From positions 1 to 43,363 of IMG/VR virus record IMGVR_UViG_3300037485_000597: a stretch of 43,363 bases of DNA; one strand, written 5' to 3'. Positions within the stretch are counted from its first letter, which is position 1, and the number at the start of each line of letters is the position of its first letter. Source of the DNA: a virus. A program made the position numbers and the translations under genes. The notes beneath the pieces are model-generated. The model did no database searches. It was not told the origin of the DNA and saw only the letters and a list, made by a program, of their open reading frames with translations. Below are positions 7,181-14,356 of the stretch, piece by piece.

Positions 7181-7701
7181 TGATTTGCTTGGTCATAAAG
7201 GGCATTGACGACGATGCCGCAATTACCGGGGTAAAGATCTAAGGGAGCTTCGTTAAGCCACAAAGCCACCATGCGGATTGCGGCGCGGGCTTCCTCCTCC
7301 CAGTTAATGGGCTCATCGTCTCGGCCAATGGCGCGGGCTACCTGATCCACCAGCGAGCTATTAACTTGGTTTGAAGTAGAAGTTAGCGTCATGCCAACCC
7401 TGAAGTTGGGCGTCAGCAACGCATGTAACTCCGCCTGCTGCTTTGCAGTAAGTTTCAGAGGCTTGCTGATTTGGTAGACCTTTGATGTTTGGCGTTCAGC
7501 AGCTTCTAGCGATTCAACCCGACTAAATAAGGCCAAAATGTTTGAATTGGTTTCGACGATGTGCTTCTGAGCTGCATCTTTTAGCACCTTGACCCTGGCG
7601 CGGAGTTCAAGGATGCAAGCATCACTGGCACCAACAACAGAACTGCGTACCCAATCTTCGCACTGCGCCCATTGCTCAGGCGTTGCTGTGTAATCAGTCA
7701 T
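7177..7701 (-). CDS. Hypothetical cyanophage protein with coiled coil
   Basis: 174 residues from the ATG at 7701 (MTDYTATPEQWAQCEDWV), preferred over a start 84 bases upstream because it gives the same short overlap seen throughout this cluster. Residues about 28-70 have the heptad-like 'ILELRARVKVLKDAAQ', a probable coiled coil. A second half has 'KPLKLTAKQQAELHALLTP' and 'NWEEEARAAIRMVALWL'. The N-terminus recalls a recurring Synechococcus-phage family. No catalytic motif. Confidence 0.7.
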   Translation of the reverse strand: MTDYTATPEQWAQCEDWVRSSVVGASDACILELRARVKVLKDAAQKHIVETNSNILALFSRVESLEAAERQTSKVYQISKPLKLTAKQQAELHALLTPNFRVGMTLTSTSNQVNSSLVDQVARAIGRDDEPINWEEEARAAIRMVALWLNEAPLDLYPGNCGIVVNALYDQANQ

Positions 7702-8062
7702 TGGGCAATGCCTCCAGTGCGCGGCGGACAAGGTTGCTGACATGAGGGGACAGGCGACCATCAGCAACTGCGGTGTCAATGGCAAGCAGCGCCTCCTGCT
7801 TCAAGCTCACCGGTTTGGGGCGGCGGGCAAGCTTTAGATCCACGGCCCTGTGCATTTGTGTGCCATCAGGGCGATCAACAAAGCCCCACTGGTAATCCCG
7901 AATGTGATCACAGCACGCCTCCAGCTCCTGGTCGGCGCCCCAGCGGGCGGCTTGGGTGGCGATGGCGATGGCGCACTCTCCGGGCGCAATGGTGGTGCCA
8001 TAGAACTCACTTGCCCACTGCTGCACCAACTCAGGCGGTGGGGTGATCGGGTGGTCAGTCAT
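7694..8062 (-). CDS. PPPELV/ARWGADQELEAC family protein, copy 1
   Basis: 122 residues. The N-terminus MTDHPITPPPELVQQW and the core 'IATQAARWGADQELEACCD' are shared with the gene at 8297-8791; the downstream 'RRPKPVSLKQEALLAI' is shared too. The two genes are therefore paralogues, sharing a 51-base identical stretch. Proteins with this layout are frequent in picocyanobacterial phages to my memory, with unknown function. The ATG overlaps the stop of the gene before it (ATGA). Cytosolic and helical. Confidence 0.75.
   Translation of the reverse strand: MTDHPITPPPELVQQWASEFYGTTIAPGECAIAIATQAARWGADQELEACCDHIRDYQWGFVDRPDGTQMHRAVDLKLARRPKPVSLKQEALLAIDTAVADGRLSPHVSNLVRRALEALPND
7914..7964. repeat. 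51-base direct repeat, left copy
   Basis: Identical to 8484-8534. It encodes the shared core ATQAARWGADQELEAC of the two paralogous genes. Exact identity over 51 bases, including third codon positions, while the flanks are diverged, suggests recent duplication or ongoing gene conversion. Confidence 0.85.
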
Positions 8063-8304
8063 GGCTTTTGGATGGGGTTGAAGGACAGTTCAAACCATTG
8101 GTCGTTCTCGTTACACCAGAGCAAACGAGCTGGCTTGTCATCGGGATAGAACCACAACAGCTGCTCTTTAAAGTCGGAATCAGGATGGTCAGATGGAGGA
8201 GTTTTGCCCCGCTTGAGTTGAATTTGAAGGTTCCTGTGAGACGCGCGCATCCGAAACCCTTTGGCACCGTCAAAGCCGGCGGCAACGGGGGGAAAGTCAG
8301 TCAT
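8059..8304 (-). CDS. Small hypothetical protein between two paralogues
   Basis: 81 residues from the ATG at 8304 (MTDFPPVAAGFDGAKG), which overlaps the end of the upstream gene by eight bases. It has 'LLWFYPDDKPARLLWCNEND' followed by 'QWFELSFNPIQKP', a beta-rich look, and a basic middle. Not recognised. It is sandwiched between the two PPPELV-family genes and chained to both by short overlaps. Confidence 0.65.
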   Translation of the reverse strand: MTDFPPVAAGFDGAKGFRMRASHRNLQIQLKRGKTPPSDHPDSDFKEQLLWFYPDDKPARLLWCNENDQWFELSFNPIQKP

Positions 8305-8791
8305 TGAGTTGCTCCAGTGCTTTGCGGATGGTGTCACAATCTTCTGTTGCTATCAGCGAAGGGACTGATCGAACTGCTTGCCTTTTAAGAGCGGCCAACG
8401 CCTGCTCCTTCAAGCTTGGCGGCTTGGGGCGGCGGGCGGCGCGGAGCTTTTCTTTTTCGTCTTCGTATTCAAGCCAGGCCACACACGCCTCCAGCTCCTG
8501 GTCGGCGCCCCAGCGGGCGGCTTGGGTGGCGATGAGCTGGCGGCTTGCCTCGGAGAGGCCGCGCTGCTCCATAAACCATTCCTCCACCAGCTCAGGCGGT
8601 GGCTGAATCTCTGAACTTCTAATTTGGCGATCATTAGGAGTTGCCTGGCAGTTCATCGCCCACTCAATGCAAAGAGTGGCGAAAGTCTTGAGGTAGCCAG
8701 TTCCGTTTCGCTTGCTGCGCTCATCGCGTGCCTGCGCTAAAAACTTCTTCAGCAGGTGCGGTGGCGGTGGGGTGATCGGGTGGTCAGTCAT
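8297..8791 (-). CDS. PPPELV/ARWGADQELEAC family protein, extended copy 2
   Basis: 164 residues. The start MTDHPITPPPPHLLKKF is nearly the same DNA as the start of the 7694-8062 gene. A second 'IQPPPELVEEWFMEQRG' begins near residue 67, followed by the shared 'ATQAARWGADQELEACVAWL' and 'RRPKPPSLKEQALAAL'. The gene therefore looks like a fusion of a leader module with a full copy of the family. A small palindrome lies just before the start. Function unknown. Confidence 0.75.
   Translation of the reverse strand: MTDHPITPPPPHLLKKFLAQARDERSKRNGTGYLKTFATLCIEWAMNCQATPNDRQIRSSEIQPPPELVEEWFMEQRGLSEASRQLIATQAARWGADQELEACVAWLEYEDEKEKLRAARRPKPPSLKEQALAALKRQAVRSVPSLIATEDCDTIRKALEQLND
8484..8534. repeat. 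51-base direct repeat, right copy
   Basis: Identical partner of 7914-7964, 570 bases away and in the same orientation and reading frame of its host gene. Confidence 0.85.
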
Positions 8792-8796
8792 CTCCT

Positions 8797-8811
8797 AATT
8801 TGCTCCAAATT
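8797..8811 (-). promoter_or_regulatory. Small inverted repeat before the paralogue cluster
   Basis: AATTTG and CAAATT separated by three bases, centred nine to ten bases upstream of the ATG at 8791, in the only notable gap (31 bases) between chained genes here. Its A/T-rich symmetry would suit an operator or a weak hairpin. AGGAG touches the ATG directly and is too close to be an ideal ribosome site. Confidence 0.35.
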
Positions 8812-8822
8812 GGGAATAAGGG

Positions 8823-9041
8823 TCACGCCTCCGCCTCCAGAAGCAGGCGCCGCATGTACCAGTCGGCTTTACCGAGGTCTTCTACGGCATTGCCCTTGTG
8901 CTCAGCGCGCCATAGGTACTTAAACACCTGGCCCTTGCAATATGCCTTAAAGCCTTCAGAGCCAAGGGCAGCTTTTATGGCTTGGATGCACTCAATGTCG
9001 CCTTGCTTGTAATGTGGCGGATGGTTAATGAGATCCGTCAT
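8823..9041 (-). CDS. DUF3310 protein
   Basis: 72 residues. 'NHPPHYKQGDIECIQAIKAA', 'FKAYCKGQVFKYLWRAEHKG' and 'EDLGKADWYMRRLL' are the full hallmark series of DUF3310, a short helical phage family often found near replication genes and sometimes called a nucleotide kinase-like protein without biochemical proof. Starts at ATG 9041 and overlaps the next upstream gene by 17 bases. Confidence 0.88.
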   Translation of the reverse strand: MTDLINHPPHYKQGDIECIQAIKAALGSEGFKAYCKGQVFKYLWRAEHKGNAVEDLGKADWYMRRLLLEAEA

Positions 9042-9168
9042 TTTTCATTAGTTCAAGGATGTACGCTGCAAATCCAGCGTGAGTCATCACTGCATGGGTG
9101 CCGGGAGGGCGCCCGTAGGACGCCTCCCACCACTCCTTGAATGCAGCTTCAAGAGCGGTTTGATCCAT
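9025..9168 (-). CDS. Small phage protein, SYGRPPGTH type
   Basis: 47 residues, MDQTALEAAFKEWWEASYGR and then PPGTHAVMTHAGFAAYILEL. Start ATG 9168 overlaps the SSB stop codon, and its end overlaps the DUF3310 start by 17 bases. Short 'F..WW..SYG.PP....H..F..Y' proteins are widespread in phage early regions. Function unknown, possibly a scaffold for nucleic-acid enzymes. Confidence 0.7.
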   Translation of the reverse strand: MDQTALEAAFKEWWEASYGRPPGTHAVMTHAGFAAYILELMKNDGSH

Positions 9169-9512
9169 TAGAAAGCAGGCTCCTCAGTTTGTGCGGCACG
9201 AGGCAGAAACTCAAACCGCTGTACATTCAACACATGCTTGCTGCGCTTATCGCCAGTGGTTTTGTCGTTCCATTCTTGGCGGCGGACATTACCCGTCACC
9301 ATGATGGAGTCGCCCTTTTTACAGCGGTCTACAACAAGCTCTGCAGACTTACCCCACATTTCAATGTCAATCACATTGTTGATGTAATTGCCATCTTTGT
9401 CTTTACCCTCTTGAATGCCACCAGCGAAATTGGCAACCATGCTGCCAGATTCGAAGGCGCGCAGTTGGGGATCAGAAATGATGCGAACGATGCCGGATGC
9501 GTAAAGGCTCAT
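9168..9512 (-). CDS. ssb: Single-stranded DNA-binding protein
   Basis: 114 residues, one OB-fold domain: 'GIVRIISDPQLRAFESGSMV', 'NNVIDIEMWGKSAELV', 'CKKGDSIMVTGNVRRQEW' and a terminal strand 'HVLNVQRFEFL'. The long Gly/Gln C-tail of bacterial SSB is missing and the end is the short TEEPAF, a weak version of the acidic tip that recruits partner proteins. It sits with Bet and the exonuclease and would coat ssDNA for recombination and replication. Start supported by a four-base overlap with the upstream HTH gene. Confidence 0.92.
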   Translation of the reverse strand: MSLYASGIVRIISDPQLRAFESGSMVANFAGGIQEGKDKDGNYINNVIDIEMWGKSAELVVDRCKKGDSIMVTGNVRRQEWNDKTTGDKRSKHVLNVQRFEFLPRAAQTEEPAF

Positions 9513-9718
9513 GTCAGTGGGGTGATGTTATTGGCCTCTTCAAAGGCCAGAATTTGGGCTAGTGGATACCGTACCCGTGGCGTACCGGCAGGAAAGCCAA
9601 TGCGCGGGATAGTGTAATACTTGGGACCAATGCCGCGTGCACGTTGGTTTTTGATGGCGGCTGGCTTTAACCCCCAACGCGCCGCTAGTTGATCATTGGT
9701 CAGATACGGCTCAGTCAT
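9509..9718 (-). CDS. Excisionase/AlpA-like HTH protein
   Basis: 69 residues from ATG 9718 (MTEPYLTNDQLAARWGLKPA). The winged-HTH core 'LTNDQLAARWGLKPAAIKNQ' plus 'YYTIPRIGFPAGTPRVRYPL' matches the MerR-like DNA-binding fold of excisionases and AlpA regulators. The longer frame to 9775 is rejected because it runs into the bet gene. With no integrase in the window, it is more likely a transcription regulator of the early block than a recombination directionality factor. Confidence 0.75.
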   Translation of the reverse strand: MTEPYLTNDQLAARWGLKPAAIKNQRARGIGPKYYTIPRIGFPAGTPRVRYPLAQILAFEEANNITPLT

Positions 9719-10460
9719 CAGCGAATGGATCCTCCGCAGGGATATCGGACAGGAACGCTTCGCGCTCCATTGCAAGGCGCATCAGCTCGTCGTTCTGCTC
9801 ATCACTCAGATCAGGCTTGCGCTTGTCCATGCGCGCTACCACCTCCTGCAGCTTGGCCAGCGTATCGGCCTTGGCGATAGCAGCCTTGCCAGCTTGGAAC
9901 AGCTTTGCATCGCCCTTGGCAGGCGCTGCGGTCACAGTGACAAGCTCAACCTCGGCTTGGTGCATCTCGTCGGTGCTGTACACGCCAGACATGTCAGCAG
10001 GAAATGCCTTGCGCAGTGCCAATGCTTCAGAGCATTTGGCAATCATCGCGGCACCCATCTTGGACCAAAGCCCCTGGCCGGCGTTGTAATCAGCAAAGCG
10101 CGCCACACCAGTGAATGGATGCGTGCTGCCCTTGCGATGGATGATAGTTTTGGCCGCTGCAGGTGGCTTGCTGCCAAGCCATACATCAGCCCATACGCCG
10201 TCTTCACCGCACCAGTACGTCTCGCTGCCGTCCAGTTGACCGGTGCGCTCGGCAATGGCACGTAAGCCGTCAATGCCAGCCTGAATGGTCATCTTGCCGC
10301 CACGCTTGATGGCGTAGATCTGCTTGGAAAATGGATCCAAGCCGGTGCGCTGGCAAGCATAGGCAAAAAGCCGTAGCTCGTCATTGCTGCAGCCAGGAGC
10401 AATGGTGGTGCTAATCAGCTGCGTTTGCTCTGGTGTCCAGAGCGTGATGCTAGAAGTCAT
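9711..10460 (-). CDS. bet: Phage recombination protein Bet (RecT/Red-beta family)
   Basis: 249 residues. 'CQRTGLDPFSKQIYAIKRGG', 'MTIQAGIDGLRAIAERTGQL', 'YWCGEDGVWADVWLGSKPPA' and 'MGAAMIAKCSEALALRKAFP' are the core of the Bet family of single-strand annealing proteins. The C-terminal about 70 residues are an acidic, helical tail ending DIPAEDPFADD, perhaps an SSB- or partner-binding tip. It anneals ssDNA made by the adjacent exonuclease. It overlaps that gene by 11 bases. Confidence 0.93.
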   Translation of the reverse strand: MTSSITLWTPEQTQLISTTIAPGCSNDELRLFAYACQRTGLDPFSKQIYAIKRGGKMTIQAGIDGLRAIAERTGQLDGSETYWCGEDGVWADVWLGSKPPAAAKTIIHRKGSTHPFTGVARFADYNAGQGLWSKMGAAMIAKCSEALALRKAFPADMSGVYSTDEMHQAEVELVTVTAAPAKGDAKLFQAGKAAIAKADTLAKLQEVVARMDKRKPDLSDEQNDELMRLAMEREAFLSDIPAEDPFADD

Positions 10461-11244
10461 CGGAAGTGATGGTTGGGTTGGCAGTCAATGCCCATGAAGG
10501 CAGGCTGAGCGTTTGGCAGTCATCGCCGTAGCCAGGCCACTCGCTAGTAGCGCGGCAGTCAGCAATCATGCGTAGGTCACGTTGCCGTAGCTCATTGCCA
10601 GCAGCCAAGGCCGCAGCGTCAAGCTCATAGACGGCAACCGCATATGGCGCAGTCTTCTCGACAGCAATGAACACAAAGCGCTCGGCACCATGCAGACCAG
10701 ACAGGTAATGACTGGCTTGGGTATGGTAGCGGAAGGTGGCCACGCTTTTGGCGAAACCGGCAGGTGATGCGTCCGTAGTGGTTTTGAGGTCAATCACAGT
10801 GGTGCCCGAATACCAGTCAGGGCGGCATTTGCACCGCAGGCCGGTAGCTGCATCATCCCACCAGAACGACTGCTCAGCCTTGCCATGGGCAAGCAATGCA
10901 GATGCTGCAGGGTGACTGCGGACGCTATCGGCCATGCAGTTCGCAGTGAGCATGTCGCTAGGCGTGACAGCTTCAATGCCGCGTGCGGCCATGTCGGCAG
11001 CCTGCTCTTTGCCAGCCTTGGTATTGCGTGGCCCGCAAACGCCATAGCGCTTGCTTGCCTCATCAGGCTCTAGCACTACGCAATGCACCAGCGTGCCAAG
11101 CCGCATGGCAGCAGTTGGCTCAACTGGCATTCGGAGTGGGTTGATGTATCGCGCCCAGTAGTGGTATGGGCTGCGTGCGATGGCGTGCAGGTGACTAGCG
11201 CTGACGGCAGGGTCAGCGTGGTACTGCTCGTTGCTAATAGTCAT
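10450..11244 (-). CDS. RecE/exonuclease VIII-like PDDEXK nuclease
   Basis: 264 residues from ATG 11244 (MTISNEQYHADPAVSASHL), fixed by an ATGA overlap with the gene upstream. 'MRLGTLVHCVVLEPDEA', 'LRCKCRPDWYSGTTVIDLKT' (Asp and the D-L-K active-site pair) and 'ATFRYHTQASHYLSG' form the DUF3799/exonuclease VIII C-terminal nuclease. It degrades one strand of dsDNA ends to give substrate to Bet. Exo, Bet and SSB in a row make a complete recombination module. Confidence 0.9.
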   Translation of the reverse strand: MTISNEQYHADPAVSASHLHAIARSPYHYWARYINPLRMPVEPTAAMRLGTLVHCVVLEPDEASKRYGVCGPRNTKAGKEQAADMAARGIEAVTPSDMLTANCMADSVRSHPAASALLAHGKAEQSFWWDDAATGLRCKCRPDWYSGTTVIDLKTTTDASPAGFAKSVATFRYHTQASHYLSGLHGAERFVFIAVEKTAPYAVAVYELDAAALAAGNELRQRDLRMIADCRATSEWPGYGDDCQTLSLPSWALTANPTITSDDF

Positions 11245-11432
11245 GCAGCCCTCAGCTGGCGATGCAGGTGAGTCTGTGGGCCGTAGCACTGCTGCAGCTC
11301 TGGGAATGCAAGCATCACGCGCTGTTTGTTATCAGGGTCAGCGTGCAGCGTCGCCTCAGCCAAGCGGCGGTAGAAACCGCCGCCGTGGTTAATAGCTGTC
11401 TGCAGCGTCCAGTACGTGTCGTTCGTGGTCAT
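11241..11432 (-). CDS. Small hypothetical protein upstream of exonuclease
   Basis: 63 residues from ATG 11432 (MTTNDTYWTLQTAINHGG). Both ends are ATGA overlaps with neighbours, which fixes the start. 'FYRRLAEATLHADPDNKQRV' and 'AFPELQQCYGPQTHLHRQLR' are helical. No known family. Coupled to the recombination module. Confidence 0.7.
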   Translation of the reverse strand: MTTNDTYWTLQTAINHGGGFYRRLAEATLHADPDNKQRVMLAFPELQQCYGPQTHLHRQLRAA

Positions 11433-11554
11433 GGCTTCAGTTGCTCTTGGCAAGCGTGATGAGCCTGTACCTGTTGCTTGCCGGTGTCATATGCCATGGC
11501 AGCAATGCCAAAGATAATGACAAGTACAGCAAGGCGGTCAATGGTCTTGATCAT
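11429..11554 (-). CDS. Tiny membrane-anchored protein
   Basis: 41 residues, MIKTIDRLAVLVIIFGIAAM and then AYDTGKQQVQAHHACQEQLKP. One N-terminal transmembrane helix is followed by a polar tail with a Cys. Its TGA overlaps the ATG of the next gene and its start carries the same CCGAGA leader as two other genes nearby (see 11819 and 12067). Spanin-like or host-membrane role possible, unproven. Confidence 0.65.
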   Translation of the reverse strand: MIKTIDRLAVLVIIFGIAAMAYDTGKQQVQAHHACQEQLKP

Positions 11555-11611
11555 GGTTCTCGGGTTGGGTTGATGCCGGATTGGGTGCGGCTCCGGCTGG
11601 CCGCGTGGGGG

Positions 11612-11818
11612 TTAGGCGGCAGTCAAGCCGTCAGCCAAGCGAGCTGCGTACGTCTCGCGGGCATGGCGAACGCTCATGAAGTGATCAGCAACGCAAACCC
11701 AGCCAGTGCTGGCATACCAACGGCTATGGCGCACGTTGACGCAGTTGCCGTCAGCTTTGGGGGTGAAATCCCAGCGAACGGGATAGCCGTATTGGTTGGT
11801 GGTGAGTGAGTGAGTCAT
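11612..11818 (-). CDS. Small hypothetical protein
   Basis: 68 residues, MTHSLTTNQYGYPVRWDFTP..., with 'WYASTGWVCVADHFMSVRHA' and an Ala-rich end. It appears to be a compact beta/alpha protein of unknown family. It is preceded by the shared leader AACCGAGAG three to four bases before the ATG. Gaps of about 55 bases separate it from both neighbours, unlike the tightly chained genes downstream. Confidence 0.6.
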   Translation of the reverse strand: MTHSLTTNQYGYPVRWDFTPKADGNCVNVRHSRWYASTGWVCVADHFMSVRHARETYAARLADGLTAA

Positions 11819-11834
11819 GTCTCTCGGTTCAGGG
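11819..11834 (-). promoter_or_regulatory. Shared translation leader (one of three copies)
   Basis: On the plus strand the bases just after the start codons at 11552-11554, 11816-11818 and 12064-12066 read ggttctcgggttggg, gtctctcggttcaggg and ggctctcggtttgggg. On the coding strand this is a common CCAACCGAGAGCC leader directly before ATG. It contains a purine-rich GAGAG that may act as ribosome site, and it marks three small genes in a row. Confidence 0.5.
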
Positions 11835-11871
11835 TGGAAGCTTTCGCCTCCTGTCCCTTGATCCTACACCA

Positions 11872-12066
11872 TCAGCAACCGCTGGCAACCGTCAACAGTC
11901 GCACTCGGTAACGTGACATGCCCATGTGCTCAGCAATGCGGCGCTGGGTCCAGCCGTAGCTGCGCAAACGCTTGACGCGCTGCTCAGTGCTCTCGGTGGC
12001 CCATAGCAGGATGATGATCGGCAGTAGCAGCAGCGCTGCGATCAATGCAAGTGTCGTGGTCGTCAT
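11872..12066 (-). CDS. Membrane-anchored HTH peptide
   Basis: 64 residues from ATG 12066 (MTTTTLALIAALLLLPIIIL). One transmembrane helix (about 5-23) is followed by 'STEQRVKRLRSYGWTQRRIA' and 'EHMGMSRYRVRLLTVAS', which look like a short HTH of the homeodomain-like or resolvase type. The joining of a membrane anchor to a tiny DNA-binding motif is unusual. It carries the shared CCGAGAG leader and lies 83 bases inside the 3' end of the VRR nuclease frame. Confidence 0.65.
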   Translation of the reverse strand: MTTTTLALIAALLLLPIIILLWATESTEQRVKRLRSYGWTQRRIAEHMGMSRYRVRLLTVASGC

Positions 12067-12454
12067 GGCTCTCGGTTTGGGGCTCACGAAGCGTACCACC
12101 GCCAGCTGCCATGGTCAACCGTTGGGCATCCTCCACCGACCGCGCCACGCCAGCGATGCCGCCAGCGGCTTGCACTGCATCTAGCCACTGCTGCTGCTCT
12201 GGCCGCAGCCTGCCGGTTGCGGTCTTCACCTCTATGGATAGAAACACTGCCACGGTGGTGCCGACCATCTCAGGGGTAATGGTGACCGTGCGCCAGCCGA
12301 GCAAGTCGCCAGCACCCTTGCCACCAACCCCAAACTCGACCCATCGGCTAGTGCGTGGATCAGGCAGGCGTCCGACATTGTTCCGAAAAAGTCGCGTCGG
12401 ACCGTTGCTGCACGCTAGGCGGATCTCTTGCTGGATGGTTTGCTCAGATGCCAT
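11984..12454 (-). CDS. VRR-NUC domain nuclease
   Basis: 156 residues. Residues 1-115 show the VRR-NUC (PDDEXK) layout: 'ASEQTIQQEIRLACSNGPTR', 'FRNNVGRLPDP', 'GAGDLLGW' (catalytic Asp), 'VAVFLSIEVKTATGRLRPEQ' (E-x-K) and 'QQWLDAVQAAGGIAGVARS'. Such small phage nucleases can act on branched DNA like Holliday-junction resolvases. The last 30 residues are His/Asp-rich and overlap the next gene, so they may be dispensable. The start overlaps the end of the HNH gene by 11 bases. Confidence 0.88.
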   Translation of the reverse strand: MASEQTIQQEIRLACSNGPTRLFRNNVGRLPDPRTSRWVEFGVGGKGAGDLLGWRTVTITPEMVGTTVAVFLSIEVKTATGRLRPEQQQWLDAVQAAGGIAGVARSVEDAQRLTMAAGGGTLREPQTESHDDHDTCIDRSAAATADHHPAMGHREH

Positions 12455-12980
12455 ACCGCTTTTGCAAATGAGGCCAGTTGCGACCTGTTTTAATGTGAGT
12501 CACGGTTGATTTGCACACTCCAAACTCTTTTGCTATTGCAGAGTAGCTTTTTAATGATTGAAGAATGGCAATAGCTTGAGCTTCAGTCAACTTTGACTTA
12601 GGGCAAGACTCTCCGTATAAATGCGTGCCATGCGCAATTTTGTCTGCAGCGTTTTCTTCGTGTGTCCCCCATCGAAGGTTGCAAAGTCGGTTGTCAGTTG
12701 AGTCACCATTGTTATGGCAAGCAATCATGCCATCGGGCCTAGGGCAAACAAAGGTTTCTAGCACAACTACATGGATGCGAGCCTTTTCCTTAATACCAGG
12801 CTTTCTGAGGTCGCAATACATGTAGTTCCCTTGTTTCCACTGCTTAAGGATTTGACCCTTTTGCAGCGAGATGCCATTACCTCTGACGCGCTGCGGCCTG
12901 TCAAGGCTTCGGATGTGACCAAGGGTTGAGACCTCGTATATGCTCTCAAAACCCTTGACAGGAGCCCAAGCCTCTTCCAT
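12444..12980 (-). CDS. HNH homing endonuclease (NUMOD4-HNH-HTH)
   Basis: 178 residues from ATG 12980 (MEEAWAPVKGFESIYEVS), where the NUMOD4 motif begins; the frame to 13058 would overlap the helicase. NUMOD4 is at about 3-30, the HNH core at about 100-135 ('MIACHNNGDSTDNRLCNLRW' then GTHEEN), and a C-terminal HTH is in 'SYSAIAKEFGVCKSTVTHI'. It is a free-standing homing endonuclease that sits between helicase and VRR nuclease genes. Its DNA is clearly richer in A/T than its neighbours, a sign of recent arrival. It may cut the same locus in phages that lack it. Confidence 0.9.
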   Translation of the reverse strand: MEEAWAPVKGFESIYEVSTLGHIRSLDRPQRVRGNGISLQKGQILKQWKQGNYMYCDLRKPGIKEKARIHVVVLETFVCPRPDGMIACHNNGDSTDNRLCNLRWGTHEENAADKIAHGTHLYGESCPKSKLTEAQAIAILQSLKSYSAIAKEFGVCKSTVTHIKTGRNWPHLQKRYGI

Positions 12981-13012
12981 TGTTGCGGTGTGACTCAAGG
13001 CATTGTAACCGA

Positions 13013-14356
13013 TTATCGACCCTTGAGCGACCGACCATACATCACGTATTTCGCCCATGCTGCCGGATTCTTGTATCCGCGCTGGCGGCCTAACGCGATG
13101 AGATCATCCAGCGTTTGAGCGCCGCCCTGCTCGCGCCGCTTAGCCACTGCCAACTCCTGCAACTCACCATCCACCTGCTGCAACTCACGGCGTTCCTGTG
13201 GTGCAAACACATGGCCGCATTCACGGCATACCTGCGCAGCACTGGCGCTGGTGGCAAAGCAGCTAGGGCATACCTTGACGCTGGGTGCTGCCTCGCGGTC
13301 TCTGCGGGCAACCCCGTCTAGCGTCCAGTCGCGTGGTTCTAGATGGTGTCCCAGCCTGAGCGTGTTGCCGACGTGATCCAGCACCACGGCGCGTTTGCCA
13401 GGTTGCGGTCTCAGGCAGCGACCGATCATCTGCAGGTGCAGGCCAACGCTGGCGGTAGGTCGCAGCAGGATGCAGCCGCCAACGCTTGGTACGTCCACGC
13501 CTTCACCGATAAGTGCGCAGCTGGTGAGGACCTTGAGCCTCCCGGCGCCGAGGTCGCTGAGCAGCTGTCGCCGCTGCATGGTGTCCATGGTGCCGTCAAT
13601 ACTTGCAGCAGCAATGCCGGCTGACTGGAACAGCGCTGCTACCGCCTCGGCGTGGGCCACGCTGCAGCAGAACGCAATTGCCGTCTGGCCGGATAGGTGT
13701 TTGCGGTAGTGGCCCAAGCAGTCACCCATGATCGTGCCGACGCGCTGCTCAGCCTCCTTGGGATCAAAGTCACCCATGCGTTTGCGCAGGCCGGTTGAGT
13801 CAAAGCCAGGCGGTGCCAGCACTTTGGCGCCAGCGAGGAAGCCGGCATCGGTGAGCTGCTGCGCTGTTGGACCTTCCACCATGGATTGGTAGTGCTCGCC
13901 AAGGCCGCGACCGTCACCACGGATTGGTGTTGCCGTTACGCCTAGCAGCTTGGCTTGCGAGAAGTGCTCAATGGTCTTGCTCCACTGGCCAGCCGTGGTG
14001 TGGTGCGCCTCGTCCACTACCAGCAGTTGGAAAAAGTCCCTTGGCAGTAGGTGCAGCCGGCGGGCAAGTGTCTGCACACTGGCGACCTGCACCGTGCGGG
14101 ATAGATCCATTGCCTTGCCGGCGCTAATGCGGCCATGCGGCACCGGCATTGCACGACTGGCTTGGTCCAGTAACTCTTGCCGATGCACCAGTACCAGCAC
14201 GCGGTTACCCTTGCGGCTGGCCTGCTCAGCGATATAGCTAAAGCAGACTGTTTTGCCGCCGCCAGTAGGCAGCACCGCTAGGACTGACTTGCGCCCTAGC
14301 TGGTACTGCAGGCGGATGTCGTTGATCAGTTGGGTTTGGTATGGGCGGAGGTTCAC
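13013..14356 (-). CDS. SF2 DEAH-box helicase with zinc finger
   Basis: 447 residues, GTG start at 14356 in a GTGA overlap with the methyltransferase stop. 'LPTGGGKT' (Walker A, about 30-37), 'LLVVDEAHH' (DEAH), 'GVTATPIRGDG', 'TSCALIGEGVDVPSVG' and 'QMIGRCLRPQPGK' (motif VI) define a RecQ/UvsW/XPB-like SF2 helicase. Four Cys (CPSC, then CREC about 20 residues on) form a zinc finger near residue 370. It probably unwinds or remodels DNA in recombination or replication restart. The HNH gene follows 32 bases after its stop. Confidence 0.9.
   Translation of the reverse strand: MNLRPYQTQLINDIRLQYQLGRKSVLAVLPTGGGKTVCFSYIAEQASRKGNRVLVLVHRQELLDQASRAMPVPHGRISAGKAMDLSRTVQVASVQTLARRLHLLPRDFFQLLVVDEAHHTTAGQWSKTIEHFSQAKLLGVTATPIRGDGRGLGEHYQSMVEGPTAQQLTDAGFLAGAKVLAPPGFDSTGLRKRMGDFDPKEAEQRVGTIMGDCLGHYRKHLSGQTAIAFCCSVAHAEAVAALFQSAGIAAASIDGTMDTMQRRQLLSDLGAGRLKVLTSCALIGEGVDVPSVGGCILLRPTASVGLHLQMIGRCLRPQPGKRAVVLDHVGNTLRLGHHLEPRDWTLDGVARRDREAAPSVKVCPSCFATSASAAQVCRECGHVFAPQERRELQQVDGELQELAVAKRREQGGAQTLDDLIALGRQRGYKNPAAWAKYVMYGRSLKGR

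Noticed and set aside
9509-9718. Excisionase as evidence of lysogeny
   Set aside because: No integrase, attachment core or CI-like repressor found; the fold is equally common in plain regulators.
12981-13058. 26-residue N-terminal extension of the HNH protein
   Set aside because: It would overlap the helicase 3' end; the NUMOD4 domain starts at the ATG at 12980.
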